Part shown: piece after piece, positions 11,201 to 20,990 of the stretch | Position numbering within the stretch: the stretch's first letter is position 1 | Layout of the letters: each line of letters starts with the position of its first letter | NCBI GenBank assembly: GCA_002704625.1 | Contig: PAGZ01000036.1 | Span: 1 to 37,614, forward strand | Source of the DNA: Candidatus Pelagibacter sp. | GTDB taxonomy: Bacteria > Pseudomonadota > Alphaproteobacteria > Pelagibacterales > Pelagibacteraceae | DNA length: 37,614 nt | Direction of reading: 5' to 3' | Made by a program: the position numbers and the translations under genes | Notes under the pieces: generated by a model | Seen by the model: only the letters and a program-made list of their open reading frames with translations | What the model was told of the DNA's origin: nothing | Database searches by the model: none

Positions 11201-12429
11201 ATGATAACGGAAGACAACTTGCGTTATATAAAATTCCTTATGGAGCAAAAATTTATTTCCAGCATGGAGATAAAGTTTCTAAAGGAAAAAAAATAAGTGA
11301 GTGGGACCCTTATACATTACCAGTGATTGCTGAAACTAATGGTATTGCAAATTATATGGACTTAGTTGAAGGTGTCTCATTGGCCGAAACTGTAGATAAT
11401 GCAACCGGTATATCAGTTAAATCTGTACTTGATTGGAGATCGCAATCAAAAAATTCTGATTTAAAACCAAGAATTACTTTAAGGAATTCTGATGGCGAAG
11501 TAATAAAAAAAGCTGATGGAAATGAAGCCAGATACTATCTCGTTCCCGATTCAATCTTGTCAATTAAAGATGGTCAAAAAATATCTGCAGGTGATATATT
11601 AGCAAGGTTACCAAAAGAAACATCAAAAACTAAAGATATAACAGGTGGATTACCAAGAGTGGCAGAATTATTTGAAGCAAGACGACCAAAAGATAGCGCT
11701 ATCATTGCTGAAAATGACGGAACAATTCAATTAGGAAAAGAAGTTAGAGGTAAACAAAAAATATCTATAGTTACAGCAAAAGGTACTTCCTCAAATTATT
11801 TGATACCAAAAGGTAAGCACATAAATTTTAATGAAGGTGAAAAAATTAAAAAAGGAGAATATTTGCTAGATGGTAGTCCGGCACCACATGATATTTTAAG
11901 AATTTTAGGAGTTGAGGCTTTAACAGAGTATTTTGTTAGTGAAGTTCAAGAAGTCTATAGAATGCAAGGTGTTGTAATCAACGACAAACATATCGAAACT
12001 ATAGTACGTCAAATGTTAAAAAAAATTGAAATTAAAGACTCTGGTGAATCAAAACTATTAGTTGGTGAATTAATAGATAAAATAAAACTTGACGAAATTA
12101 ATAACGAATTAAAAAAAGATAACAAAAAGACAGCTAGTGGGGACAGAATATTACTAGGTATAACGAAAGCATCTTTACAAACAAATTCTTTTATATCTGC
12201 TGCGTCATTTCAAGAAACAACAAGAGTTCTTACTGATGCAGCTATAAAAGGCAAAATTGATAGCTTAGAAGGATTAAAAGAAAATGTAATTGTTGGAAGA
12301 TTAATACCAGCAGGTACAGGATTTACTAAAAATAAATTCAATAAACTTGCTGAAGAGCAAGACAAAATTAGAATAGACCAATTAGAAAAAAAACAGTTGG
12401 AAAACGAACAGTCAGAAAGCAAATCGTAG
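8257..12429 (+). CDS. rpoC: DNA-directed RNA polymerase subunit beta'
   Basis: Largest polymerase subunit, carrying the catalytic Mg2+ site. The product has about 1390 residues. The N-terminal zinc finger motif [20 protein letters not shown] is near residues 70-90. The catalytic loop [10 protein letters not shown] is near 458-467, with the three Asp residues intact. The second zinc site includes [11 protein letters not shown] near 884. The trigger-loop region ([18 protein letters not shown]) and the C-terminal region that binds omega are present. The ATG at 8257 is preferred; an in-frame TTG at 8251 would add two residues and overlap the rpoB stop. A 182-nt gap follows. Confidence 0.98.
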   Translation: MKKQLFKDTKPSLAEKNFSHIKITLASPDKIKSWSFGEIKKPETINYRTFRPEKDGLFCARIFGPVKDYECLCGKYKRMKFRGIICEKCGVEVTKSNVRRERMGHINLSCPVAHIWFLKSLPSRISLAMDMKLKEVEKVLYFESFIVIEPGLTELKKGQLLTEDEYTKAQEKYGEDGFTAGIGAEAVRDILIGIDLNKEREKLNNFLKETKSKVTEERTLKRIKLIDSFIGSGNKPEWMILTTLPVIPPELRPLVPLDGGRFATSDLNDLYRRVINRNNRLKRLLDLKAPEIIVRNEKRMLQESVDALFDNGRRGRVITGTGKRPLKSLAEMLKGKQGRFRQNLLGKRVDYSGRSVIVVGPKLKLHQCGLPKKMALELFKPFLYARLAKLGLATTIKQAKRMVEKQRSEVWDSLEHIIREHPILLNRAPTLHRLGVQAFEATLIEGNAIELHPLVCAAFNADFDGDQMAVHIPLSLEAQLEARVLMMSTNNILSPSNGKPIIVPSQDIVLGIYYLSQSKEEKEEKPSGIFLNVDEINNALERHLISIHSKIISQFSSVDKDGKKIVEKHISTAGRFLLAETLPKHHKIKFSLMDKLLTKKAVSEIIDLVYRYCGQKQTVIFCDSIKDLGFKHAFKAGISFGKNDLIIPKTKEKLVNQTKKQIEEYEKQYQDGLITRGEKYNKVVDVWSKCTDSIANEMMKEISSAEKKYSDGRIETNSVYMMADSGARGSPAQMKQLAGMRGLIAKPSGEIIESPIVSNFKEGLTVLEYFNSTHGARKGLADTALKTANSGYLTRRLCDVAQDLQVTIHDCNSKSSIKLNEIIEGGNILVSLSERVLGRVPSHDVKHPITGETIVKKKKLIDELDCELIDLAGVKSINVYSVITCEAKKGVCQTCYGRDLARGKLVSIGEAIGMIAAQSIGEPGTQLTMRTFHVGGTAQIKEESSVISVNEGILKINNKNLIKDSKNNTIVMGRSTQLSLEDDNGRQLALYKIPYGAKIYFQHGDKVSKGKKISEWDPYTLPVIAETNGIANYMDLVEGVSLAETVDNATGISVKSVLDWRSQSKNSDLKPRITLRNSDGEVIKKADGNEARYYLVPDSILSIKDGQKISAGDILARLPKETSKTKDITGGLPRVAELFEARRPKDSAIIAENDGTIQLGKEVRGKQKISIVTAKGTSSNYLIPKGKHINFNEGEKIKKGEYLLDGSPAPHDILRILGVEALTEYFVSEVQEVYRMQGVVINDKHIETIVRQMLKKIEIKDSGESKLLVGELIDKIKLDEINNELKKDNKKTASGDRILLGITKASLQTNSFISAASFQETTRVLTDAAIKGKIDSLEGLKENVIVGRLIPAGTGFTKNKFNKLAEEQDKIRIDQLEKKQLENEQSESKS

Positions 12430-12611
12430 CCTAAAACCCTCATTGTTATTGTCTTTTTTTGCCCCATTAATCATTGACTTTTTGCGCTTCAATGTTAGTT
12501 TAGCGCAATTTTGATAGTTAAAAGTAAGGTTATTTTGGCCTTAAACAATAACTAAAAATTAAAGAAGTAACATACCTACTTTCTTCTATCTTAATTAAAA
12601 TTTAAAAAATT
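12430..12611 (+). promoter_or_regulatory. rpoC-rpsL intergenic region with candidate leader structures
   Basis: This is the longest gene-free stretch in the window, 182 nt. TTGCGCT (12482-12488) and AGCGCAA (12502-12508) form a perfect 7-bp inverted repeat with a 13-nt loop, followed by TTTTG, so it could act as a weak intrinsic terminator or attenuator. A second, A/T-rich pair GTTATT (12529-12534) and AATAAC (12547-12552) could form 6 bp plus a G-U pair. TTGACT at 12474-12479 resembles a -35 box, but the element 16 nt later (TAGTTT) is a poor -10. I see no open reading frame of note. The region plausibly holds the str-operon promoter and leader. Confidence 0.45.
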
Positions 12612-12983
12612 ATGCCAACGATAAGTCAATTATTGAGAAAGCCAAGGGTTCGACCTCAATCCAGAAATAAGGTCCCCGCCCTAGAGAAACAACCTATTAA
12701 GAGAGGTGTGTGTATAAAAGTTTATACGACTACACCAAAAAAACCAAATTCAGCTTTAAGAAAAGTTGCAAGAGTAAGATTGTCTAATGGTTTTGAAGTA
12801 ACAGCATACATACCAGGTGAAGGACATAATTTACAAGAACACTCTGTTGTATTGATAAGGGGAGGTAGAGTAAAAGATTTACCAGGTGTTAGATATCATA
12901 TTCTCAGAGGAAATCTTGATGCCCAAGGAGTTACCGCAAGAAAAAAAAGACGATCTTTGTACGGAGCAAAAAAACCAAAATAA
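12612..12983 (+). CDS. rpsL: 30S ribosomal protein S12
   Basis: S12 sits at the decoding centre and controls accuracy. The 123 residues match the family. The motif [17 protein letters not shown] is at about 41-57. Lysines K43 and K44, at or beside the usual streptomycin-resistance position, are the wild-type residues. The second conserved loop, [14 protein letters not shown], is also intact. It opens the str operon after the long rpoC-rpsL gap. The ATG is preceded only by an A/T run without a Shine-Dalgarno. Confidence 0.98.
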   Translation: MPTISQLLRKPRVRPQSRNKVPALEKQPIKRGVCIKVYTTTPKKPNSALRKVARVRLSNGFEVTAYIPGEGHNLQEHSVVLIRGGRVKDLPGVRYHILRGNLDAQGVTARKKRRSLYGAKKPK

Positions 12984-12993
12984 ATAATATACA

Positions 12994-13461
12994 ATGTCTA
13001 GAAAAAGAAGAGCCCCAAAAAGAAAAAATTATCCTGATCCAAAATACGGATCTCAAGTAATTTCAAAATTTATCAATTCTATTATGTACGACGGTAAAAG
13101 ATCAGTAGCAGAAAGAATTTTATATTCTGCTTTAGAAAAAATGAAAACAAAAAATCAAGATCCACTTAAAATATTTAATACCGCGATAAGTAATGTTAGA
13201 CCAAATTTAGAAGTAAGATCAAGAAGAGTAGGTGGAGCAACATATCAAGTTCCAGTAGAAGTTAAAGTTAATAGATCACAAGCTCTAGCACTAAGGTGGA
13301 TTTTAGATGCATCAAGAAAAAGAAAAAATAAAACAATGGCAGAGAAACTATTTTATGAATTAATGGATGCTTCACAAAATAAAGGATCCGCAGTTAAAAA
13401 AAGGGAAGACACACATAAGATGGCAGAGTCAAACAAAGCTTTTGCACACTTCAGATGGTAA
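12994..13461 (+). CDS. rpsG: 30S ribosomal protein S7
   Basis: S7 initiates assembly of the 30S head by binding the 3' major domain of 16S rRNA. The 155 residues are typical. Recognisable segments are the N-terminal basic arm [11 protein letters not shown], then [16 protein letters not shown] and the C-terminal [19 protein letters not shown]. It is placed between rpsL (10-nt gap) and fusA (4-nt gap), the conserved str-operon order. The start lacks an evident Shine-Dalgarno. The rpsG 3' end was checked because a longer fusA frame overlaps it, but that upstream frame is not real. Confidence 0.98.
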   Translation: MSRKRRAPKRKNYPDPKYGSQVISKFINSIMYDGKRSVAERILYSALEKMKTKNQDPLKIFNTAISNVRPNLEVRSRRVGGATYQVPVEVKVNRSQALALRWILDASRKRKNKTMAEKLFYELMDASQNKGSAVKKREDTHKMAESNKAFAHFRW

Positions 13462-13465
13462 TATT

Positions 13466-15541
13466 ATGCCCAGAACACATACTTTAGAAAAATATAGAAA
13501 CATTGGTATCATGGCGCATATTGATGCGGGTAAAACTACTACCACAGAAAGAATTTTATATTACACTGGAAAAAGTCACAAAATTGGCGAAGTTCATGAT
13601 GGAGCAGCAACAATGGACTGGATGGAACAAGAACAGGAAAGAGGGATTACAATCACCTCAGCGGCTACGACTTGTTTTTGGAGAGAGCATAGAATTAATA
13701 TTATTGATACGCCTGGACACGTTGATTTTACCATAGAAGTTGAAAGATCCTTAAAGGTACTAGACGGAGCTGTTGCCGTTTTCGACGGAGTTGCTGGAGT
13801 TGAACCTCAATCAGAAACTGTATGGAGACAAGCTGACAAATATAAAGTGCCGAGAATTTGTTTTGTTAATAAATTAGACAGAACAGGAGCTGACTTTTTT
13901 AATTGCGTAGAAATGATCAAAGATAGACTAGGTGCAAAACCACTTGTAATGCAAATTCCAGTTGGTATGGAAACTTCTCTAAAAGGTATTGTGGATTTAG
14001 TTAAAATGAAAGCAGTTATATGGAAAGATGAAAAACTCGGAGCAGAATTTGAATATGTAGATATTCCAGCTGATTTAAAAGAACAGGCAGAAAAATATAG
14101 AAAAGAATTAATAGAAACAGCTGTAGAGCAAGATGAAAAATTAATGGATGATTATTTAAATGGAAAAGAAGTTTCAGAGAAAGATATAATTTCGTGTGTA
14201 CGTAAGGGGTGTTTAAAGTTTGATTTTGTACCAGTATTAACCGGATCAGCTTTTAAAAATAAAGGTGTTCAACCACTTCTGGATGCTGTTGTAGATTTTT
14301 TACCTAGTCCTAAAGATATCAATTCAATCAAAGGAACAAAACCTAATTCAAAAGACGAAGTTGAGAGAAAATTTGATGATAAAGAGCCTTTTTCAGCATT
14401 AGCATTTAAAGTTGCAAATGACCCTTTTGTTGGTTCTTTAACATTTATAAGAATTTACTCGGGTACTCTCAAGTCTGGAACCGGAATTTATAATACATCA
14501 AGAGATAAAGAAGAAAGAGTTGGAAGAATGTTATTAATGCATGCCAATAGTAGAGAAGACGTGAAAGAAGCAAATACGGGAGATATTGTTGCTTTAGCAG
14601 GTCTTAAATACACAATTACAGGACATACTCTATCCGACGAGGATAAACCGGTTATTTTAGAGCCAATGGAATTTCCAGATCCAGTTATTGAAATTGCTGT
14701 TGAGCCAAAAACAAAAGGAGACCAAGAAAAAATGGGAGAAGCTTTGGGTAGATTAGCAAAAGAAGATCCATCTTTTAGAGTTACTTCAGACGAGGAGTCA
14801 GGACAAACTATAATAAAAGGAATGGGAGAATTACATTTAGATATTATTGTTGATAGAATGAAAAGAGAATTCAAAGTAGAAGCAAATATTGGAGCTCCAC
14901 AAGTTGCTTACAGGGAAACTATATTAAAACCTGTTTCGAATGTATACATACACAAGAAACAAAGTGGTGGCGCTGGTCAGTTTGCAAAGGTTGAATTAAA
15001 TGTCGAGCCTTTAGAAGCTGGAAAAGGAAGAGAAGTTGAAAACAAAATTAAAGGCGGTTCAATTCCTAAAGAATTTATTCCTGGAGTAGAAAAAGGAGTA
15101 GTTAGTGTTGCTGATAACGGTATTTTAGCTGGTTTCCCTTTAATAGATTATAAAGTCACAATTGTTGACGGACTTCACCACGACGTTGACTCGAGTGTCT
15201 TGGCCTTTGAAATTGCATCTAGATATTGTTTTAAAGAAGCTTGCACAAAAGCTGGTCTTAAACTTCTTGAACCAGTAATGAGAGTTGAAGTGATAACACC
15301 AGAGGATTATATGGGTGATGTTATTGGAGATTTAAATAGTAGAAGAGGTCAAGTATCCACAACAGACAAAAGAGGTAATGCAACAGTTATAAGCGCAATG
15401 GTTCCTTTAGCAAATATGTTTGGATATATAAATAATCTAAGATCAATGTCGCAAGGTAGAGCTCAATACTCAATGTTTTTTGATCATTACGCAAAAGTTC
15501 CTCAAAATGTTCAAGATGAAGTAACAAAGAAAATGGCTTAA
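13466..15541 (+). CDS. fusA: Elongation factor G (EF-G)
   Basis: GTPase that drives translocation and, with ribosome recycling factor, ribosome recycling. The 691 residues have P-loop AHIDAGKT at 17-24, switch [10 protein letters not shown] and NKLD, then domains II-V with GMGELHLDI and [12 protein letters not shown] near the C-terminus. The ATG at 13466 was chosen over an upstream in-frame ATG at 13367, because that one lies within rpsG and adds 33 residues not found in EF-G. It is followed after 5 nt by rpsJ, with no tuf gene between them. Confidence 0.98.
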   Translation: MPRTHTLEKYRNIGIMAHIDAGKTTTTERILYYTGKSHKIGEVHDGAATMDWMEQEQERGITITSAATTCFWREHRINIIDTPGHVDFTIEVERSLKVLDGAVAVFDGVAGVEPQSETVWRQADKYKVPRICFVNKLDRTGADFFNCVEMIKDRLGAKPLVMQIPVGMETSLKGIVDLVKMKAVIWKDEKLGAEFEYVDIPADLKEQAEKYRKELIETAVEQDEKLMDDYLNGKEVSEKDIISCVRKGCLKFDFVPVLTGSAFKNKGVQPLLDAVVDFLPSPKDINSIKGTKPNSKDEVERKFDDKEPFSALAFKVANDPFVGSLTFIRIYSGTLKSGTGIYNTSRDKEERVGRMLLMHANSREDVKEANTGDIVALAGLKYTITGHTLSDEDKPVILEPMEFPDPVIEIAVEPKTKGDQEKMGEALGRLAKEDPSFRVTSDEESGQTIIKGMGELHLDIIVDRMKREFKVEANIGAPQVAYRETILKPVSNVYIHKKQSGGAGQFAKVELNVEPLEAGKGREVENKIKGGSIPKEFIPGVEKGVVSVADNGILAGFPLIDYKVTIVDGLHHDVDSSVLAFEIASRYCFKEACTKAGLKLLEPVMRVEVITPEDYMGDVIGDLNSRRGQVSTTDKRGNATVISAMVPLANMFGYINNLRSMSQGRAQYSMFFDHYAKVPQNVQDEVTKKMA

Positions 15542-15546
15542 ATAAA

Positions 15547-15855
15547 ATGGAAAAACAAAATATTAGAATACATATAAAAGCTTACGATAATAAAATTCTT
15601 GATATATCGACACAGGAAATCGTAAATACAGCTAAAAGAACAGGTGCCCAAGTTAAAGGGCCAATACCCTTACCAACAAAAATCGAAAAATTTACTGTAT
15701 TAAGATCGCCACACATTGATAAAAAAAGCAGAGAACAATTTGAGACTAGAACGCACAAAAGGTTAATAGACATTATTGAGCCGACTCCCCAAACGGTCGA
15801 AGCGTTAATGAAACTAGATTTAGCTTCGGGTGTCAATATAGAGATAAAAATATAA
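15547..15855 (+). CDS. rpsJ: 30S ribosomal protein S10
   Basis: S10 is a 30S head protein that also acts as NusE in antitermination and binds NusG. The 102 residues match the family exactly. Motifs include I-R-I-H-I-K-A-Y-D near the N-terminus, [20 protein letters not shown] in the extended loop, and [20 protein letters not shown] near the end. It normally opens the S10 operon, but here it starts 5 nt after fusA. No separate leader is available for L4-type autoregulation of the kind known in Escherichia coli. Confidence 0.98.
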   Translation: MEKQNIRIHIKAYDNKILDISTQEIVNTAKRTGAQVKGPIPLPTKIEKFTVLRSPHIDKKSREQFETRTHKRLIDIIEPTPQTVEALMKLDLASGVNIEIKI

Positions 15856-15857
15856 TT

Positions 15858-16634
15858 ATGACTTTAGGATTAGTAGGAAAAAAAATTGGTATGACTAGAG
15901 AGTTTTTTGACTCAGGCGTATCTATTCCTGTCACTGTAGTTAAAGTTGAGAAAGGCAGAGTAATAGATATTTATACAAAAGAAAAAAATGGTTATTCAGC
16001 TGTTAAATTAGGATTCTTGAAGTTAAAAAGCTCAAAACTTACAAATCAAATGAAAGGATTTTTTGCAAAAAAAAATACTGAACCTAAAAAAATCATAAAA
16101 GAATTTAGAGTTGAAAAACCCGAAGATTACAAAACTGGAAGCGAAATTGGTTTAGAAACATTTAAAGATATTAAATTTATTGATGTTAGGTCAGAAACTA
16201 TTGGAAAAGGTTTTGCAGGTGTTATGAAAAAATATAATTTTGCAGGCCTTAGGGCAACTCACGGAGTTTCTGTTTCACATAGATCACATGGTTCTACTGG
16301 TCAGAGACAAGATCCTGGAAGAGTTTTTAAAGGAAAAAAAATGGCAGGGCATATGGGTGCTAAATTTAGAACTATATTAAACCTAGAAGTTATAAAATCA
16401 GACCTTGAAAATGGTTTACTTTATCTTAAAGGTTCAATTCCTGGATCTAAAAATTCAATTGTTTTTTTACGAAAATCGATAAAATCTTTTAACAGAAAAA
16501 CTTCAATAGAAAAATTTAAACAAGAAACAAAAGAAACTTCTAAAAAAGAGACAAAGAGTGATGTTAAAAAGCCTGAGAATAAAAAAGTAGAAGATAAAAA
16601 ATCTCAGACAAAGGAACAACCAAAAAAGAAATAG
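15858..16634 (+). CDS. rplC: 50S ribosomal protein L3, with Lys-rich C-terminal tail
   Basis: L3 is an early assembly protein whose loop reaches the peptidyl transferase centre. The core (about 1-210) starts [10 protein letters not shown] and includes [20 protein letters not shown] and [14 protein letters not shown]. The glutamine of the G-Q-R-Q motif, the usual PrmB methylation site, is present. The product is 258 residues, about 45 longer than common L3 proteins. The extra C-terminus is almost only Lys, Glu, Thr, Ser and Gln, looks disordered, and could be a lineage-specific extension. Confidence 0.97.
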   Translation: MTLGLVGKKIGMTREFFDSGVSIPVTVVKVEKGRVIDIYTKEKNGYSAVKLGFLKLKSSKLTNQMKGFFAKKNTEPKKIIKEFRVEKPEDYKTGSEIGLETFKDIKFIDVRSETIGKGFAGVMKKYNFAGLRATHGVSVSHRSHGSTGQRQDPGRVFKGKKMAGHMGAKFRTILNLEVIKSDLENGLLYLKGSIPGSKNSIVFLRKSIKSFNRKTSIEKFKQETKETSKKETKSDVKKPENKKVEDKKSQTKEQPKKK

Positions 16635-16637
16635 ATT

Positions 16638-17273
16638 ATGAGCATAAAAATTCTTAATATTGAAACTGGAAAATCTGAAAACTTAAAATTATCAGACAGT
16701 TTAATTGGTTTAAAAGTTAACAATAAACTTTTAAAATATGTAATTGACTGGCAATTAAATAGATCGAAAAAAAGAGTTGCTAAAACCAAACAAAGAAATG
16801 AAATAGTTGGATCTACTAGAAAAATCTATGCTCAAAAAGGGACAGGTGGAGCTAGGCACTCTAGTAGAAAAGCCCCAATTTTTGTTGGCGGCGGAGTTGC
16901 TCATGGACCAAAAGGCGATAATTATAAAACTAAAAATATTAACAAAAAAGTACGTAGATTGGCACTTGCTCAAACCATATCGAAAAAAAACATTAACAAA
17001 GAACTCTATATATTAGAAGATGTTAAAAAAAAAATTAACAAAACAAAAGTTTTCAATAATTTTTTAACAAAAAACAACATTAAAAATGTTTTAATTGTTT
17101 CAGATAAAGAAACAGAGAAAAATATTTATAAGTCTGTAAGAAATATTCCTAATGTTAAATTAATTAACGATCTTGGAACTAACGTTTATGATCTAGTCAA
17201 ATATAAAAATGTTTTATTTACAAAGAGTTCCATTAAAAAAATTGAAGAAAGACTCAAAAATGAAAAAAATTAA
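16638..17273 (+). CDS. rplD: 50S ribosomal protein L4
   Basis: L4 lines the exit tunnel of the 50S subunit. The 211 residues show the tunnel loop R-K-I-Y-A-Q-K-G-T-G-G-A-R-H-S-S-R-K-A-P at about 55-75 and the motif GGGVAHGPK. The C-terminal globular part is Lys- and Asn-rich and divergent. It follows rplC after 3 nt, and its last 14 nt overlap the rplW start in another frame. Position and loop make the call secure. Confidence 0.97.
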   Translation: MSIKILNIETGKSENLKLSDSLIGLKVNNKLLKYVIDWQLNRSKKRVAKTKQRNEIVGSTRKIYAQKGTGGARHSSRKAPIFVGGGVAHGPKGDNYKTKNINKKVRRLALAQTISKKNINKELYILEDVKKKINKTKVFNNFLTKNNIKNVLIVSDKETEKNIYKSVRNIPNVKLINDLGTNVYDLVKYKNVLFTKSSIKKIEERLKNEKN

Positions 17274-17553
17274 TTATTTAGACTCAATAAAATCTCCAAT
17301 TATAACGGAGAAAGCTACAGGTTTATCAGAGCAAAATAAAGTAATTTTCAAGGTCCATGAAAATGCATCAAAAAATTCAATTAAGAAAAATATTGAAAAA
17401 ATATTTAAAGTTAAAGTTATTAAAATTAATACAATAAATAAAAAATCAAAAAACAAAATTGTAAGAGGTAAACTAGGTGTTAAAAAAGGATTTAAAAAAG
17501 CAATAGTAACAATAAAAAAAGGTCAAACTATAGACCTGGCTACAGGAGTTTAA
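17260..17553 (+). CDS. rplW: 50S ribosomal protein L23
   Basis: L23 sits at the tunnel exit and is the docking site for trigger factor and SRP. The 97 residues carry the family start SIKSPIITEKATGLSE and the C-terminal GVKKGFKKAIVTIKKG. The ATG at 17260 gives a standard-length protein and overlaps rplD by 14 nt; the frame extends upstream to 17209, but that part reads rplD out of frame. It sits between L4 and L2 as in almost all bacteria. Confidence 0.96.
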   Translation: MKKINYLDSIKSPIITEKATGLSEQNKVIFKVHENASKNSIKKNIEKIFKVKVIKINTINKKSKNKIVRGKLGVKKGFKKAIVTIKKGQTIDLATGV

Positions 17554-17556
17554 TAA

Positions 17557-18393
17557 ATGAGTTTAAAAACATTCAAGCCCTATACTAAATCTACTAGATC
17601 AACTATTTTAGTTGAAAGAAAAAATGTATGGAAAGGTTCACCAATTAAGTCTTTAACAAGAGGTAAAAGCTCTTCAGGAGGCAGAAATAACTTAGGAAGA
17701 ATAACATCTCGAGCAAAAGGTTCTGGACATAAGAAGAGATACAGATTCGTTGATTTTTATAGAAATAAAATTGATGTTCAGGCTAAAGTTGAGCGAATTG
17801 AATATGATCCAAATAGAACATCATATATAGCGCTGATAAAATACGAAGATAATTCACAAAATTATATAATTTGTCCTGAGAGCTTAAAAATAGGCGATAC
17901 TGTTATTTCTGGTAATGCGAAAGAAATAAAAATTGGAAACACAATGCCTTTAAAAGATATACCCCCTGGAACTTTGGTTCATAATGTTGAGCTAATAGAA
18001 GGTAATGGAGGAAAATTAGCGAGGTCTGCTGGATCATCAGTAACTTTGTCTGGTTTTGATGATGAGTATGCAATTATAAAATTATCATCTGGAGAAACTA
18101 GAAAAGTAAGATCAACTTGTAGAGCAACAATTGGTACAGTTTCTAATGCAGATCAAAAAAATATTCAAATTGGAAAAGCAGGAAGAAATAGATGGAAAGG
18201 AAAAAGACCACTAGTAAGAGGTGTAGCAAAAAATCCTGTAGATCATCCACATGGTGGTGGGGAAGGTAAAACTTCTGGAGGAAGAAATCCAGTTTCTCCA
18301 TGGGGACAGTCTGCTAAAGGTTTAAAAACTAGAAAACCCAAAAGAAGTGACCAGTATATAATTTCAAGAAGAAAGAAAAGGAAAAATAAATGA
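17557..18393 (+). CDS. rplB: 50S ribosomal protein L2
   Basis: L2 bridges the subunits and is needed for peptidyl transferase activity. The 278 residues fit the family. The signature [20 protein letters not shown] near residues 227-246 includes the conserved functionally important histidine. Other typical stretches are [20 protein letters not shown] and [25 protein letters not shown] Shine-Dalgarno precedes the ATG. The stop overlaps the rpsS start as ATGA. Confidence 0.98.
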   Translation: MSLKTFKPYTKSTRSTILVERKNVWKGSPIKSLTRGKSSSGGRNNLGRITSRAKGSGHKKRYRFVDFYRNKIDVQAKVERIEYDPNRTSYIALIKYEDNSQNYIICPESLKIGDTVISGNAKEIKIGNTMPLKDIPPGTLVHNVELIEGNGGKLARSAGSSVTLSGFDDEYAIIKLSSGETRKVRSTCRATIGTVSNADQKNIQIGKAGRNRWKGKRPLVRGVAKNPVDHPHGGGEGKTSGGRNPVSPWGQSAKGLKTRKPKRSDQYIISRRKKRKNK

Positions 18394-18776
18394 CAAGAGG
18401 AATTTGGAAAGGTCCATTTGTACACCCAAGTCTATTGAAAAAAATAGATAAGTTAAAAGACAAAGGCAAGAAACAACCAATTAAGACTTGGTCAAGAGGC
18501 TCAACAATTATCCCTGAATTTGTTGGCCATAGTTTTTTAATTCACAACGGAAGGTCTTTCATTCCTATTACAATTTCAGAGGAAATGGTTGGTCATAAAT
18601 TAGGTGAATTTTCACCAACAAGGAAATTTTCGGGTCATACTCCTGCAGATAAAAAAGCTGCAGCAGACGGATCAGCACCAAAAGCTCCACCAGGAGCAGC
18701 ACCAAAAGCTGCACCGGGAGCTGTACCAAAATCTTCACCAGCTCCAGCAAAAGGAAAAGAAGATGCAAAAAAATAA
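18390..18776 (+). CDS. rpsS: 30S ribosomal protein S19, with repeat-bearing C-terminal tail
   Basis: S19 sits in the 30S head and contacts S13 and the A-site finger. Residues 1-92 are a normal S19: it starts [10 protein letters not shown] and contains [20 protein letters not shown] and [13 protein letters not shown]. The total of 128 residues is about 35 more than usual. The extra tail is Ala/Pro/Lys-rich and contains three consecutive 8-residue repeats, [16 protein letters not shown] and VPKSSPAP (residues 96-119). It overlaps rplB by 4 nt and rplV by 14 nt. The tail is seen directly; its function is unknown. Confidence 0.97.
   Translation: MTRGIWKGPFVHPSLLKKIDKLKDKGKKQPIKTWSRGSTIIPEFVGHSFLIHNGRSFIPITISEEMVGHKLGEFSPTRKFSGHTPADKKAAADGSAPKAPPGAAPKAAPGAVPKSSPAPAKGKEDAKK
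18675..18746 (+). repeat. Three-copy 24-nt tandem repeat inside rpsS
   Basis: Three adjacent 24-nt units, 18675-18698, 18699-18722 and 18723-18746, share the pattern G-C/T-A-C-C-A-A-A-A. The first two differ at only a few positions and the third is more diverged. In the rpsS frame each unit encodes one 8-residue unit of A/V-P-K-x-x-P-G/A-A/P. The unit length is a multiple of three, so copy changes would keep the reading frame. Confidence 0.85.
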
Positions 18777-19137
18777 TTTAGTAAAAGCAATTAATAAAAA
18801 TGTTAGATCTGGTGCGAGAAAAGCTAACTTACTTTTAAATTTTATTAAAGGGAAGAAGGCAGATACTGCAATTAGAGACCTTGAATTCGCAAGAAAAAAA
18901 GTTGCATATGATATTAAAAAAACAATCAAATCGGCAGTTGCTAATGCTGAAAACAATTATCAATATGATATAGACAATCTATATGTGAAAGAGGCATATG
19001 TTGGTAAATCAATAGTAATGAAAAGATTTCGACCTAGAGCCAAAGGAAGAGCTTCACCAATTAAAAAACCATATAGTAGAATTACAATAGTTTTAGAGGA
19101 GAAACAGAATATAAAAAAAGAAGAGGTTAAAAAATAA
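18763..19137 (+). CDS. rplV: 50S ribosomal protein L22
   Basis: L22 lines the exit tunnel with a long beta-hairpin and contacts all 23S rRNA domains. The 124-residue frame beginning at ATG 18763 has the N-terminal segment [17 protein letters not shown] and the hairpin region [21 protein letters not shown] longer frame reaches back to 18604, but that part reads the S19 repeat tail out of frame and gives Gln/His-rich junk. It overlaps rpsS by 14 nt and rpsC by 1 nt (TAATG). Confidence 0.96.
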   Translation: MQKNNLVKAINKNVRSGARKANLLLNFIKGKKADTAIRDLEFARKKVAYDIKKTIKSAVANAENNYQYDIDNLYVKEAYVGKSIVMKRFRPRAKGRASPIKKPYSRITIVLEEKQNIKKEEVKK

Positions 19138-19823
19138 TGGGACAAAAAGTACATCCAGTTGGTTTTAGGTTAGGCATTAATAGGTCATGGGATTCTGTAT
19201 GGTTTGCAAAAAAAGGTGAATACGGCAAATATTTAATCGAAGATTATAAGATTAGACAATTTATTAAAAAAAATATTACTAACGCAGGTATTTCAGAAAT
19301 TATAATAGAACGTTCATCTAAGAAATGTACTGTTTCTATTCATACATCTAGACCAGGTTTTGTAATTGGAAAAAAAGGATCTGATATTGAGAAAATAAAA
19401 AATAAAATATCAAAAATTACTAAGGATGAAGTTTCAGTTAATATAAAAGAAATAAAAAAGCCCGAACTGAATGCGTATCTAGTAGCTGAAAATATATCGC
19501 AACAATTGGAAAAAAGAGTTGCATATAGAAGAGCCATGAAAAGAGCTATGCAAGGAACAATGAGATTAGGAGCAAGGGGGATTAAAGTTTGCGTTAGTGG
19601 AAGATTAGCAGGTAATGATATTGCGCGAAGTGAATGGTTGAGAGAAGGAAGTATACCCCTACATACATTAAGAGCAAATTTAGATTACGCAGAGTCTGAA
19701 GCTCTCACAACATACGGTATGATTGGTGTAAAAGTTTGGATTTATAAGGGAGAAATATTTTTAAAGGATATTGAAAAAGAAAAAATAGAAAGAGTTAAAA
19801 ATGCTACAACCAACAAGAAGTAA
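19137..19823 (+). CDS. rpsC: 30S ribosomal protein S3
   Basis: S3 forms the mRNA entry channel with S4 and S5. The 228 residues begin [12 protein letters not shown], carry the KH-domain motif [14 protein letters not shown] (about 75-88) and the C-terminal domain with [20 protein letters not shown] and [15 protein letters not shown]. The final 23 nt overlap the rplP start in another frame, an unusually long overlap for this operon. Confidence 0.98.
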   Translation: MGQKVHPVGFRLGINRSWDSVWFAKKGEYGKYLIEDYKIRQFIKKNITNAGISEIIIERSSKKCTVSIHTSRPGFVIGKKGSDIEKIKNKISKITKDEVSVNIKEIKKPELNAYLVAENISQQLEKRVAYRRAMKRAMQGTMRLGARGIKVCVSGRLAGNDIARSEWLREGSIPLHTLRANLDYAESEALTTYGMIGVKVWIYKGEIFLKDIEKEKIERVKNATTNKK

Positions 19824-20205
19824 ATATAGAAAAGCACATAAAGGCAGAATACATGGCAAGGCTACTAGAGTTACAACTCTTAACTATGGTACTTTCGGTT
19901 TAAAAGCTATTCAACCAGAAAGAATTATTGGAAAACAAATTGAAGCGGCTAGAGTAGCTTTAACACGACATATGCAAAGAACTGGAAAAGTTTGGTCAAG
20001 AATTTTTCCAAACATACCAGTTTCAAAAAAGCCTACAGAAGTAAGAATGGGAAAAGGCAAAGGATCACCAGAATATTGGGCTTGTAGAGTAAAACCAGGT
20101 AGAATTTTATTTGAAGTTGATGGAGTTTCAGAAGATGTAGCAAGAGAAGCTCTTTATAAAGCTTCAGCTAAATTACCAGTTAAAACAAAATTTATAAAAA
20201 GGTAA
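19801..20205 (+). CDS. rplP: 50S ribosomal protein L16
   Basis: L16 organises the A-site region of 23S rRNA. The 134-residue product starts [19 protein letters not shown], as L16 proteins do, and contains [29 protein letters not shown] and [19 protein letters not shown]. The ATG at 19801 lies 23 nt inside rpsC. I keep it because the conserved N-terminus begins exactly there. The order S3-L16-L29 is standard. Confidence 0.98.
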   Translation: MLQPTRSKYRKAHKGRIHGKATRVTTLNYGTFGLKAIQPERIIGKQIEAARVALTRHMQRTGKVWSRIFPNIPVSKKPTEVRMGKGKGSPEYWACRVKPGRILFEVDGVSEDVAREALYKASAKLPVKTKFIKR

Positions 20206-20207
20206 AT

Positions 20208-20396
20208 ATGAAGAAGAAAGAAACAAAAAAACTTACAAAAGATCAATCAATAAGAGAAATTGAGAAGTTAAAAAAAGACTTATTTAACATGCGTTTTAAA
20301 AAAATTAATGGGCAACTTCAAAATGTTTCTGAGTATTCGACAATTAAAAAAAATATCGCAAGACTTTATAATAATGTTTTAGGAAATAAAAAATGA
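20208..20396 (+). CDS. rpmC: 50S ribosomal protein L29
   Basis: L29 is a small helical protein next to L23 at the tunnel exit. The 62 residues form two predicted helices, with the family pattern [15 protein letters not shown] at about 27-41 and R-x-I-A-R-L-near-C-terminus spacing. Lys is very frequent. The gene lies 2 nt after rplP and overlaps rpsQ by 4 nt (ATGA). Call rests on the motif, size and position. Confidence 0.93.
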   Translation: MKKKETKKLTKDQSIREIEKLKKDLFNMRFKKINGQLQNVSEYSTIKKNIARLYNNVLGNKK

Positions 20397-20623
20397 CAAA
20401 AAGAATTTTACAAGGCAAGGTAGTAAGTAGTAAAGGAAATAAAACCGTTGTTGTTGAAGTAAAGAGAAAATTTCAACATCCTTTCTATGGAAAAATTATA
20501 TCTAGGTCAAAAAAATATCATGCACATGATGAAAATAATAAATTTAAAGAGGGCGATATGATTAAAATTATTGAAAACAAACCAATATCAAAATTAAAAA
20601 CCTGGAAGGTAATAGAAAAATGA
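20393..20623 (+). CDS. rpsQ: 30S ribosomal protein S17
   Basis: S17 is a primary 16S-binding protein of the 30S body with an OB fold. The 76 residues start [20 protein letters not shown] and include [21 protein letters not shown] and the family ending W-K-V-I-E-K. It overlaps both neighbours by ATGA junctions (rpmC before, rplN after), indicating a tightly coupled L29-S17-L14 stretch. Confidence 0.97.
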   Translation: MTKRILQGKVVSSKGNKTVVVEVKRKFQHPFYGKIISRSKKYHAHDENNKFKEGDMIKIIENKPISKLKTWKVIEK

Positions 20624-20988
20624 TACAAGTTCAAACTGAATTATTAGTAGCAGATAATACTGGGGCAAAAAGAGTTGAATGTGTCAAAGTCCTTGGAGGA
20701 TCAAAAAGAAGATACGCTTCTATTGGAGATTTAATCGTTGTTAGTGTTAAGGATGCTTTACCCAAAGGAAAAGTAAAAAAAGGCTCTGTTCATAAAGCCG
20801 TTGTTGTTAGAACTAAAAAGGAAATTTTTAGAAAAGATGGATCTAAAGTTCAGTTTGATAGTAATTCAGTAGTTTTAACAGATGACAAAGGTGAACCAAT
20901 TGGCACAAGAATATTTGGACCAGTTACTAGAGAGTTAAGACTAAAGGGACAAACAAAAATAATTTCTTTAGCACCGGAGGTAATTTGA
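20620..20988 (+). CDS. rplN: 50S ribosomal protein L14
   Basis: L14 forms intersubunit bridges with 16S rRNA and binds the silencing factor RsfS. The 122 residues are typical, with the start [20 protein letters not shown], then [17 protein letters not shown] and the C-terminal [14 protein letters not shown] strong GGAGG near its 3' end (20976-20980) is the ribosome-binding site of rplX. Confidence 0.98.
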   Translation: MIQVQTELLVADNTGAKRVECVKVLGGSKRRYASIGDLIVVSVKDALPKGKVKKGSVHKAVVVRTKKEIFRKDGSKVQFDSNSVVLTDDKGEPIGTRIFGPVTRELRLKGQTKIISLAPEVI

Positions 20989-20990
20989 AT

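Noticed and set aside
12210..12467. Minus-strand frame reaching into the rpoC-rpsL gap
   Set aside because: Mostly antisense of rpoC, no recognisable domain and no ribosome-binding site.
13367..13465. Longer fusA reading frame starting inside rpsG
   Set aside because: The 33 extra residues are rpsG read in another frame; EF-G begins at [20 protein letters not shown] (13466).
18604..18762. Gln/His-rich N-terminal extension of L22
   Set aside because: It is the rpsS tandem repeat read out of frame; L22 homology starts at 18763.
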